Assembly (NCBI GenBank): GCA_910583845.1
Contig: CAJUAB010000053.1
Span: 1-7,149 of the forward strand
DNA length: 7,149 nt
Direction of reading: 5' to 3'
Source of the DNA: an uncultured Acetatifactor sp.
GTDB lineage: Bacteria > Bacillota > Clostridia > Lachnospirales > Lachnospiraceae
Positions 1-5,692 of this stretch are shown in pieces. A program made the translations under genes and the position numbers. A model generated the notes under the pieces. That model saw nothing but the letters and a program-made list of their open reading frames with translations, did not search any database and was not told where the DNA came from. Position 1 is the first letter of the stretch; the number at the start of each line of letters is the position of its first letter.

Positions 1-2267
1 CAGGGGGTATTGGTCGATGATGCGCTGGAGGGTGGCGGCGGAGACGGCGCCGGAGAATATTTCCTGCCGGAGGGCGCTCTGGAGGTCGTGGACTGCTTTC
101 AGGTCGGAAAAGGCATCTGACAGTGATTTGATGTCCAGCGCCGTCCTGCGGGCCTCATCCGCGATGGACTGCAGGGATTCCTTTAAGGAAGAGGGGATAT
201 CGTCACCCAGGGTTGTGTACAGGTTATCCAGCAGGGTGGAGATCAGGTCCTGAACCGCGGAGTCAAGATGGTCGGTTTTGTCATGTAATTCGGGAAATGT
301 CTGGAGCAGGTCGGTGAACGATCCCGGGTCGGTTTTCCCTGACTGCAGGGAGGAGAGGGCGGAGGTAAGTTCGCCTATCCTGGACTGAAAGTCATCTATG
401 GCTTTACTCTGGTTTTCAGTGAGTCCCGGCCAGTCCGGGCGGAGGTTATCCGCCTGGGCAAGCGCATCTTCATACATCTGTATGGCATGCTCCGCGTTCT
501 TTGCACCGCGGGTTGCCGTAAGCCAGAGCTCAGCCTCGGACTGTGTGAAACGCTCTGTGTATTCGGCAAGAAGGGCGTATTCCCTGTGGTCTGATGTGCC
601 GTGGTCATCTGAGATCAGGCGGACTGAATTGTATAATCTGTGAGCTGCCTCATCAATGCCGCCGAAACCGAAGGCGGTTTTGAATTCCCGTTCATCTTCC
701 TGTAACGCGTCCGCAATGGAGCTGGCGTAGAGGTCAATGAGCTCCCGGGCTTCCTGCAGGGGCATGTCGCTGGTGTCTAAGCTGAACAGGCTGGATACAG
801 CGTCCTTGACACCGGGGTTGTCTTTTATGATTTCCACAATGCTGGCAACGTAGCTGCCCACATCTTCGCGGGTGTCAAATCCGTCGGCTATGTTTTCACT
901 TATGCTGTTTACGACAATGGAGGCGGCGTTTTTGGCCGATGCGTCCAGCGCGGCGTAATCTTCGTTGGTCATCAGGTACGCGTTTGCAAGTGTTTGGATT
1001 TCACGCAGTGAGGAATTGATCTCATTCTGGTATGTCTGGGCCAGTGCCTTGGCTTTCATAATTGCGCTTTTGAACTCTTCGTCTGTAGAGTCGGCGTTAA
1101 TGTCCAATGCTTTTTTTAAATAGTGACTAAACCCCAGGACTTTTTCTGAATCACTCAGCTCCTGGCCGTCCTCAGATACCCCGTAATAGGCGGTCATAAC
1201 AATATTTTTATACTGCTCCGCAGTCATCTCAGAGACAGCCTTCAGCAGGTCCAATGCCTCCCGGGTGGACAAACTTCCTCCTACATCATCGGCCCCCGGG
1301 TCAAATATCATGGAGAAAAAGCCGGTATTGTGGAGATTTTTCCAGTTTTTCACAATATCATCACTGTTGGAATTCTTACCGCCGGATATCAGAAGGGTAT
1401 AGGCTTCCTGCTGCGCTTCTTTATATGCATCACGCAGCTGGTCCACATTGCCTTTCAGGGTCAGGATGGCATTGCCCTCCTCGGTATATCCGGCAACAAG
1501 ATCGGGGAACATTTCCGCAATCTGATTGCATATACTGTGATATTCCTCCGTTTCTTTGGCGGCCAGGCTGTATATTTCCCCAAGACCGTTTACGCCTCTG
1601 GACAGTTCCTGGTACTTCTCTGCCATTTTCTCAACGGTATCGGCATTGCGGTTTGCCGTATTAAGTGTGGATTTGTATGTTGTCATCAGTTCGTTCACAC
1701 GTTTCCGGCAGTTTTCGGCTGAGTGGACGAGGCTGTCCATGCCCTTGAGGAGCCAGCTGACCGCGACGGACAGGCCTGCCATAAAAAGCATGTTGAGGGA
1801 GGCGGAAAGGGCCTTGAATGCGATTTGCCCGGCCCTGGCGGTAAGAGTGGATTTCCGGATGGCTTCATTCTGGGAAAGCTGTTCCTCCCGGGCGGCCTTG
1901 GTTGCGTTCATCAGGCCCTGTACGGATTGGTTCTGCTGGTCGGTGGTGGTTACATATTTTTTAAATGCATCGTTGACGTTCGTGGAGGTTCTGAAGTAGT
2001 CTTCGAGGGTTTGCTCGCCGCTGAGTACAGAGGAATTAAAATTATTCAGCATCTCCTGGGCTTTTTCAAAGGATAATTCCGGTATAATCTCGCTGGCGGG
2101 TATCAGCTGCGACTTTTTAGAAAATACTTTGATCCCCTGAGCCCTTATTTCGTCAGACGTATGCCCTAAAAAGGCAGGTAAATTGTTTTTCTGTGTTAAT
2201 ATCGTACTGGTATTTGTGGAATATAAATTTAGATATACAATGCTCTTTTTTGCTGACGGTGTTGTAT
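1..2267 (-). CDS. Tail tape measure protein, 3' part (proposed exon 2), runs off the left edge
   Basis: This minus-strand frame has no stop from about 2289 down to base 1, giving at least 755 residues of the distal tape measure protein. The tape measure sets tail length and sits inside the tail tube. The predicted protein is long, helical and rich in Ala, Glu, Lys, Ser and Asp. One hydrophobic stretch lies near 1735-1820 (motif NMLFMAGLSVAVSWLL), as is usual for these proteins. No good ribosome site precedes any ATG at its beginning; the first in-frame ATG is near 2052. It therefore looks like the continuation of the gene that starts at 4889, not a separate gene. The two parts are in different frames and are separated by a roughly 1.4 kb insert. 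The upper boundary is my proposed splice point; the frame itself stays open a few codons further. The call rests on composition, length and position behind the recognisable N-terminal domain, not on a domain in this part. Confidence 0.8.
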
Positions 2268-2290
2268 CAATCACTGTTATGTGATAAAAT
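2262..2290 (+). promoter_or_regulatory. Promoter of zinc-ribbon gene copy 1
   Basis: A -35-like TTGTAT at 2262-2267 lies 17 bases before a -10 TAAAAT at 2285-2290, which is preceded by an extended -10 TG at 2282-2283. The start codon is about 30 bases downstream. The -35 half lies in what is tape measure coding sequence on the other strand. The -10 half belongs to the repeated cargo unit. Called by eye from consensus match. Confidence 0.6.
2269..2279 (+). repeat. Inverted repeat arm, left end of cargo
   Basis: AATCACTGTTA here is the reverse complement of TAACAGTGATT at 2765-2775 and 3327-3337, the 3' ends of both zinc-ribbon genes. In the minus-strand RNA these arms could pair and enclose the cargo. 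The arm ends one base from the proposed 3' splice point. Confidence 0.75.
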
Positions 2291-2318
2291 CAACATAAAT
2301 AGAAGGAGGGAAATAACT

Positions 2319-2780
2319 ATGCATAAATTCTGTTATTGTCCCAGATGTGGACATATGGGTTTTTCGTATGAAACGGAGGCCGAGCAATGCTCGATCTGTT
2401 CCAGGCGAGGTATGCGGGAAGCACCATCTGAGTATCAGCTGACTTGGGAGAATTGGCTGCATAACGAACAACAGTTCATGCAGAATCAGCAGCGCCTTCT
2501 GGATGAAGTAATTCGCAAGTCCTTTATATTTGATGCCGACCTTTACGACAGGAAGGACGAAATCCGTGAGGAGAATTCACGGAGGATGCAGGAGATTCTG
2601 GCGCGTGCAGAGGGACGCGACCAGGGGAATGCTTACGGCATCGAATGCCCATACTGTCATGCCACCAATGTAACAAGGATATCCGCAACAAAAAGGATGA
2701 CCTCTACCTGGCTGTTCGGAGCAGGTTCCGGTACGCTGGGTAAACAATGGCACTGTACCCGCTGTAACAGTGATTTCTGA
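2319..2780 (+). CDS. Double zinc-ribbon protein, copy 1 (153 aa), function unknown
   Basis: The 153-residue protein has two zinc ribbons. The N-terminal ribbon uses C7-x2-C10 and C24-x2-C27, with an extra C5. The C-terminal ribbon uses C110-x2-C113 and C146-x2-C149; its two cysteine pairs are separated by a Gly-rich segment with the motif STWLFGAGSGTLGKQWHC. A charged, probably helical linker (about residues 40-105, rich in Gln, Glu, Arg and Asp) joins them. The C-terminal type of ribbon, ending in Cys-x2-Cys then Ser-Asp-Phe, resembles one I recall from small Firmicute hypotheticals. Start choice: AGAAGGAGGG at 2301-2310 sits 8 bases before ATG 2319; an upstream in-frame ATG at 2193 lies before the promoter and is rejected. 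No nuclease or transposase motif is visible. The gene has its own promoter and opposes all phage genes, suggesting expression in the lysogen. A nucleic-acid or protein-binding role is a guess from the ribbons. Confidence 0.88.
   Translation: MHKFCYCPRCGHMGFSYETEAEQCSICSRRGMREAPSEYQLTWENWLHNEQQFMQNQQRLLDEVIRKSFIFDADLYDRKDEIREENSRRMQEILARAEGRDQGNAYGIECPYCHATNVTRISATKRMTSTWLFGAGSGTLGKQWHCTRCNSDF
2765..2776 (+). repeat. Inverted repeat arm at the 3' end of zinc-ribbon copy 1
   Basis: TAACAGTGATTT lies inside the last codons of the gene (Asn-Ser-Asp-Phe). It is the reverse complement of the arms at 2269-2279 (11 of 12 bases) and 2821-2832 (12 of 12). Confidence 0.75.
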
Positions 2781-2818
2781 TTTTCCTCCGTTTCTTCCAC
2801 AAACGGCCAGGAGGAATC
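2779..2818 (+). other. Hairpin after zinc-ribbon copy 1 (duplicate of the intron-end hairpin)
   Basis: CCGTTT and AAACGG form a 6-bp stem around a 7-base loop, extended by TCCT/AGGA with a small bulge. It overlaps the stop codon. No T-tract follows on the plus strand, so it is at best a weak terminator for the gene. It is an exact copy of the hairpin at 3341-3380 that borders the intron-like core, and looks like a by-product of the tandem duplication. Confidence 0.6.
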
Positions 2819-2820
2819 AT

Positions 2821-2832
2821 AAATCACTGTTA
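2821..2832 (+). repeat. Inverted repeat arm upstream of zinc-ribbon copy 2
   Basis: AAATCACTGTTA pairs perfectly with TAACAGTGATTT at 3327-3338, at the end of the same gene. The two arms bracket exactly one gene copy and may form a closing helix in the minus-strand intron RNA. Confidence 0.8.
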
Positions 2833-2833
2833 T

Positions 2834-2843
2834 GTGATAAAAT
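2834..2843 (+). promoter_or_regulatory. Extended -10 element upstream of zinc-ribbon copy 2
   Basis: The extended -10 (TG at 2835-2836, TAAAAT at 2838-2843) is the same as in copy 1. The -35 position (2815-2820, AATCAT) lost the TTGTAT seen before copy 1, because the duplication joined a different sequence there. Copy 2 is thus likely transcribed more weakly from this site, or by read-through from copy 1. Confidence 0.45.
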
Positions 2844-2871
2844 CAATATAAATAGAAGGAGGGAAATAACT

Positions 2872-3342
2872 ATGCGGATGCATGAAAAATTCTGTTATTG
2901 TCCCAGATGTGGACATATGGGGTTTTCGCTTTCAACGGAGGCCGAGCAATGCTCGATCTGTTCCAGGCGAGGTATGCGGGAAGCGCCACCGGAGTTTCAG
3001 CTGACTAGGGAGAATTATTTGCATAACAACCAACAGTTCATGCAGAACCGGCAGCGCCTTATAGATGAAGTAATCCGCAAGTCCTTTATATTTGATGCCG
3101 ACCTTTACGACAGGAAGGACGAAATCCGTGAGGAGAATTCACGGAGGATGCAGGAGATTCTGGCGCGTGCAGAGGGACGCGACCAGGGGAATGCTTACGG
3201 CATCGAATGCCCATACTGTCATGCCACCAATGTAACAAGGATATCCGCAACAAAAAGGATGACCTCTACCTGGCTGTTCGGAGCAGGTTCCGGTACGCTG
3301 GGTAAACAATGGCACTGTACCCGCTGTAACAGTGATTTCTGA
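2872..3342 (+). CDS. Double zinc-ribbon protein, copy 2 (156 aa), function unknown
   Basis: Paralogue of the gene at 2319-2780 with the same two four-cysteine ribbons and helical linker. The start is Met-Arg-Met-His-Glu-Lys instead of Met-His-Lys, from 9 extra bases. The first 65 or so residues differ at nine aligned positions (for example Tyr-Glu to Leu-Ser, Trp to Arg, Trp to Tyr, Glu to Asn, Leu to Ile). The last 85 or so residues are identical, and the DNA there is identical too. AGAAGGAGGG at 2854-2863 lies 8 bases before ATG 2872; an in-frame ATG at 2770 overlaps copy 1 and has no suitable site, so it is rejected. No clear terminator follows: the hairpin after the stop lacks a T-tract, so transcription may run on as antisense RNA into the intron-like core. 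Function unknown. Confidence 0.88.
   Translation: MRMHEKFCYCPRCGHMGFSLSTEAEQCSICSRRGMREAPPEFQLTRENYLHNNQQFMQNRQRLIDEVIRKSFIFDADLYDRKDEIREENSRRMQEILARAEGRDQGNAYGIECPYCHATNVTRISATKRMTSTWLFGAGSGTLGKQWHCTRCNSDF
3327..3338 (+). repeat. Inverted repeat arm at the 3' end of zinc-ribbon copy 2
   Basis: TAACAGTGATTT is the perfect reverse complement of 2821-2832 and matches 11 bases of the arm at 2269-2279. It lies next to the hairpin that closes the intron-like core. Confidence 0.8.
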
Positions 3343-3503
3343 TTTTCCTCCGTTTCTTCCACAAACGGCCAGGAGGAATCCGTGCTGGTTTTCAGAGTGC
3401 CAGCCCACCCAGTACCGAGCGCATCTTATCATGGCATCGTTTCAGATTCCCATGACCGGGAGTTGTCGCTGCAGTGAGGGCTTTTCTCAGAGAGAACTGT
3501 CCC

Positions 3504-3588
3504 TGCTGACCTATAGAGCGGCGCGTTGTCACGATCCCGCCGCGTCGCCGCGGTGGGAGAGTAGCGCCGGTGTACTATATTCCCAGCA
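3504..3588 (-). other. Long P4-P5 stem-loop of the intron-like RNA
   Basis: Nested pairings read outside in: CAGCA/TGCTG, CTATA/TATAG, GCGCC/GGCGC, then a 9-position stem (3536-3544 with 3549-3557) with one A-C mismatch in the minus-strand RNA, capped by GCGA. The internal loops between them are small. Nothing coding explains this; it is the most structured stretch in the window. Confidence 0.75.
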
Positions 3589-3605
3589 TATTGTCCCTTC
3601 GTTTA

Positions 3606-3666
3606 CTGATATGTATCTCATACCAGGCGGTAAGAAAACTTATGTATCCATAAGAACATTTACCGC
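3606..3666 (-). other. Adjacent hairpins P2 and P2.1 of the intron-like RNA
   Basis: Two hairpins abut with no spacer. The first (3627-3666) has a 7-bp outer and a 6-bp inner stem around a 4-base loop, with a 5x5 internal loop. The second (3606-3626) has 8 pairs around AGAUA. Its G-U pair exists only in the minus-strand RNA and would be a C-A mismatch in the plus strand, so the RNA is read on minus. Confidence 0.75.
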
Positions 3667-3677
3667 TGTCGGCATAT

Positions 3678-4889
3678 TCAGAAAATCCTGAGCCTACACA
3701 TTTTAAGGCTACCGACGTTTTTGAAGCTGGCCAGCAGGCCGCCCCCTACACTCAGAGTGCCCAGCAGTCCCAGCTTGTCTGTCACCCGGTCCAGAATCCC
3801 CAAGAAGGAATTGAAAACATCCAGAACAGATTTCATGTCTTCTCGCTGGAAGAGGTTCTGGGCGATGCCTGTGCCCGACTCGGACAGCCGGGCCAGTTTG
3901 TAATCCAGGTTATCCATGGCAGAGGCCATGGCCTGGCTGGCGCTGCCTGCGCTTTGCGACATGGCTTCGATGGAAGCGGACGCAGTATCAAAATTGCCCA
4001 GGATGGCGGCACCGGTGCTGGCGTTTCCGAACAGCAGGCTGGCTATGTCGTTCTGAGACTTCTGATCCAGCTTGTCCCAGATATGGGAGAGTTCTTCCAG
4101 ATAGGCCATCAGGTCCCTGCACTGTGTCCGGGAGTCATCCGTGAACAGGGAGATGCCCCTGCCGCCGTTGACATTTTGAGTCAAATGGGAGATATGCAGG
4201 TTGAGATCAATCAATTCATCGGATAATCTTCCTGTCTGTGCGTCAAGTCCCTGCATATGCTGTGATACGGTTTGAAGAGCTTCGCTGACCAGCGGGGCAT
4301 TATGTACGGTTTCCTGTCCGGCGGCGAACAGGGCGATGTTCTGCTCCAGCGAGAACCCTGCTTCGGCCATGGCGGCTGCGGACTGTTCCAGCCCTTGGGC
4401 GATCTCCGTGTTGGAAATCCGGAAGCGGTCCGCCACTTCGTTTACTTTGCTGAGAACGCCGTCCAATACCTGGTCGGTGTCGACGCCGTATGCCTGTATG
4501 ACGGCGGCCAGGGAGGAGAGGGCGGTTTCCGCGTCCATGCCGGGGGAGATGGCGGCGAACCGGGAGGAAAGCCCGGCCAGCTTCGCGGCCGCCTCCTGGG
4601 AGCTGACGCCCAGCTGCGTCCACGCGGCGGCCTGGTCGATGATCTGGGAGGTGGAAACCCCCAGCTGCCGGGCCATCTCATTGGAGGTCTCATAGAAAGC
4701 CTCCAGTTCCCGGGCCGTCATGCCGGTGGTCTGGCTCAGCCTGGTGAGGGCCGAGTCAAGGCTTAAGACGGAGGCGATGCCATCCACCGTCAGGGAGATG
4801 GCCTTTTCGATGATGTTGGAATCACCGAAATGCCTGTTCAGGGAGTTCAGGGCTGAACCGAGATCTTCCAGAATTTTGTCAGTTGTCAT
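3678..4889 (-). CDS. Tail tape measure protein, 5' part (proposed exon 1 is 3698-4889)
   Basis: This 403-residue open frame carries the N-terminal core of a TP901-type phage tail tape measure protein. Roughly residues 40-215 contain the conserved run of short helices around motifs such as LSQTTGMT, YETSNEMARQLGVS and AAAWTQLGVSSQEAAAKLAG. A Gly-rich hydrophobic segment near residues 374-390 (LGLLGTLSVGGGLLASF) is followed by KNVGSLKM. After Lys-Met only about seven codons remain before a stop that lies inside the intron-like RNA, so the last residues are probably intronic. AGGAG about 7 bases before ATG 4889 supports the start. The remaining protein continues from about 2267. Joined, the two parts give more than 1150 residues, a normal size for a tape measure. 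Without splicing, the product would be a truncated protein lacking the distal coil. Confidence 0.9.
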   Translation of the reverse strand: MTTDKILEDLGSALNSLNRHFGDSNIIEKAISLTVDGIASVLSLDSALTRLSQTTGMTARELEAFYETSNEMARQLGVSTSQIIDQAAAWTQLGVSSQEAAAKLAGLSSRFAAISPGMDAETALSSLAAVIQAYGVDTDQVLDGVLSKVNEVADRFRISNTEIAQGLEQSAAAMAEAGFSLEQNIALFAAGQETVHNAPLVSEALQTVSQHMQGLDAQTGRLSDELIDLNLHISHLTQNVNGGRGISLFTDDSRTQCRDLMAYLEELSHIWDKLDQKSQNDIASLLFGNASTGAAILGNFDTASASIEAMSQSAGSASQAMASAMDNLDYKLARLSESGTGIAQNLFQREDMKSVLDVFNSFLGILDRVTDKLGLLGTLSVGGGLLASFKNVGSLKMCRLRIF

Positions 4890-4991
4890 AGTGATCTCCT
4901 TTCACTTGTGATGCGGATTCCTGATAATGGAAAAGTCAGGCCACATCCTCCGCCGCGTTTCCGCAGCGGAAGTGCGACCTGGGCATATTCC

Positions 4992-5171
4992 CTATTTCTT
5001 TTCGTCCGGCGCGTTGTGAAGCGCTCCGGCGAGTTCGTGGACGAACAGCTTTTTCAGCTCATCGGCATTCGCGCCGATATAGTCCACGCCCTTTTCTATC
5101 ATGCGGTAAAGAGCCAGCTTTATCTTGATCTCCCTGGCCTTCATCCTATACCATCTGATCAGTGTGATCAT
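4992..5171 (-). CDS. Small basic phage protein (59 aa), function unknown
   Basis: The protein begins MITLIRWYRMKAREIKIK and ends in DEKK. The first 25 or so residues are strongly basic and amphipathic, the rest a short mixed-charge helix; there is no transmembrane segment. A strong AGGAGG lies 7 bases before ATG 5171, and that site overlaps the stop codon of the upstream coiled-coil gene (spacing 11 bases), so translation is probably coupled. It sits between the lysis genes and the tape measure gene, a position where small tail-assembly chaperones or accessory proteins occur, but I recognise no family. Coding evidence is the ribosome site, tight packing and clean frame. Confidence 0.75.
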   Translation of the reverse strand: MITLIRWYRMKAREIKIKLALYRMIEKGVDYIGANADELKKLFVHELAGALHNAPDEKK

Positions 5172-5182
5172 ATCAAGTCCTC

Positions 5183-5692
5183 CTAAAATCCGTTTATCAG
5201 TTTTTGTTTATACGTGTCATTGATCAGTTCCATGGACAGCTCCACTTCTCCGTTTTCCCGATTGTTTTCCTCCAGTATCTTCTCATACTTTTCATAGATA
5301 TGGATGCAGTGCTGAAAACTGTCCTTGTTGCAGGGTCTGCCCTCTGAGAGCCTGGCGGCAAAATTGTTGATTTCCCAGCGCATATCGTCAATTTCCTTGT
5401 CAATAAAAAGCTGGGTAAGTCTTTTGATATTGCCGGATATTTCTTCGTCCCGCTGATCGGATCTTGCCATGTCTTTTTCGTGCCTCTCCTGCAACGCGGC
5501 CAGGTTCCGCGAGGTCTGCGCGACAAGGTCGTATTCCTCCCGACGCTTCCGCATCCATTTTGTCTCAAGGCCCAGCTGATTTACTGTCCATTCAAGGAGG
5601 GACCAAAGTGTTTTGGCTCCGCTCAGAAGGATAAACAGGGAGACAAGCAGGAAGGGAACATCAAGATCTGTCAGGCCAACAATTTCTTCCAT
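5183..5692 (-). CDS. Membrane-anchored coiled-coil phage protein (169 aa)
   Basis: An N-terminal hydrophobic segment (about residues 10-30, motif VPFLLVSLFILLSGAKTLW) predicts one membrane span. A long charged helical region follows (about 45-135), then a conserved-looking tail rich in KYEKILEENN and ending in Asn-Gly-Phe. I recall similar proteins in Clostridia prophages, without a known function. It directly follows the endolysin gene: its ATG 5692 lies 22 bases inside the endolysin end, with a weak AAAGGA site, so translation is likely coupled. A role in lysis control or as a spanin-like or holin-accessory protein fits the membrane anchor and place, but that is inference. Confidence 0.8.
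   Translation of the reverse strand: MEEIVGLTDLDVPFLLVSLFILLSGAKTLWSLLEWTVNQLGLETKWMRKRREEYDLVAQTSRNLAALQERHEKDMARSDQRDEEISGNIKRLTQLFIDKEIDDMRWEINNFAARLSEGRPCNKDSFQHCIHIYEKYEKILEENNRENGEVELSMELINDTYKQKLINGF

Larger units (their letters stand above)
2269..2818 (+). repeat. Tandem direct repeat, unit 1 (zinc-ribbon cassette)
   Basis: Unit 1 matches the sequence at 2822-3380. It covers the extended -10 promoter, ribosome site, whole zinc-ribbon gene and the hairpin after its stop. From about position 2520 to 2818 I see no differences from unit 2. The first 250 bases carry around 20 substitutions and a 9-base length difference. Only three bases (2819-2821) separate the units. Confidence 0.95.
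2822..3380 (+). repeat. Tandem direct repeat, unit 2 (zinc-ribbon cassette)
   Basis: Second copy of the cassette at 2269-2818. It ends at the GGAATC bordering the P9-like hairpin of the intron-like core, so the duplicated block runs from the intron 3' end to the edge of the core. It is longer than unit 1 by 9 bases because of extra codons after the ATG. Confidence 0.95.
2268..3697 (-). mobile_element. Insert splitting the tape measure gene: group I intron-like element with duplicated antisense zinc-ribbon cargo
   Basis: The segment separates two open parts of one tape measure gene. On the minus strand it starts with an intron-like structured RNA (about 3341-3697). Two tandem copies of a zinc-ribbon gene on the opposite strand follow. 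An inverted repeat brackets the cargo. Joining U3698 to A2267 would remove 1430 bases ending in G and restore the reading frame, making a Tyr codon between the two parts (Lys-Met-Tyr-Thr-Thr). That pair satisfies the group I rules of U before the 5' splice site and G at the intron end, but other nearby joins are possible. No transposase, HNH, GIY-YIG, LAGLIDADG, TnpB or reverse transcriptase is encoded, so its means of movement is not visible. The alternative is a dead prophage with an unspliced insertion. Confidence 0.65.
3341..3697 (-). ncRNA. Group I intron-like catalytic core
   Basis: Hand folding of the minus strand gives, in order: P2 (3627-3666, 7 bp GCGGTAA/TTACCGC plus inner CTTATG/CATAAG); P2.1 (3606-3626, 8 bp, perfect only with a G-U pair on this strand); P3 GGGA/UCCC (3594-3597 with 3458-3461); P4 UGCUG/CAGCA (3584-3588 with 3504-3508); P5 (3575-3579 with 3512-3516), extended by GGCGC/GCGCC and a GC-rich stem ending in a GCGA (GNRA) tetraloop at 3545-3548; P6 GGG/CCC; P7 AGCG/CGCU (3467-3470 with 3418-3421); P8 UCAUGG/CCAUGA (3450-3455 with 3429-3434); J8/7 UAAGAU (3423-3428); a P9 hairpin (3384-3404); and a final hairpin (3341-3380). 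The order and the P3/P7 pseudoknot are those of group I introns. P3 is short and P7 lacks the usual GACUA/UAGUC sequence, so subgroup and activity are uncertain. P1 is not settled. Confidence 0.7.

Noticed and set aside
1254..2076. Several overlapping plus-strand open frames of 117-147 codons
   Set aside because: They lie opposite the continuous tape measure frame and have no ribosome sites or recognisable domains.
2193..2318. Longer N-terminus for zinc-ribbon copy 1
   Set aside because: The extension lies upstream of the promoter and ribosome site, and copy 2 does not share it.
2770..2871. Longer N-terminus for zinc-ribbon copy 2
   Set aside because: It would start within copy 1 and cross the promoter; AGAAGGAGGG before 2872 decides the start.
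3332..3691. Plus-strand 119-codon open frame through the structured region
   Set aside because: It starts inside zinc-ribbon copy 2, has no ribosome site, and its low-complexity-free but family-less product runs exactly through the hairpins of the intron-like RNA.
2268..3697. Classical insertion sequence or IS605-type IStron
   Set aside because: No transposase, TnpB or target duplication is visible. IStron ancestry of the RNA core remains possible but nothing in the cargo supports it.
2268..3697. Group II intron or diversity-generating retroelement
   Set aside because: No GUGYG 5' end, no domain V hairpin, no reverse transcriptase and no template/variable repeat pair outside the tandem cassette.
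4272..4766. 164-codon plus-strand and 107-codon minus-strand open frames
   Set aside because: Both are shadows of the tape measure N-terminal domain in other frames, with Gly/Arg-rich products and no ribosome site.
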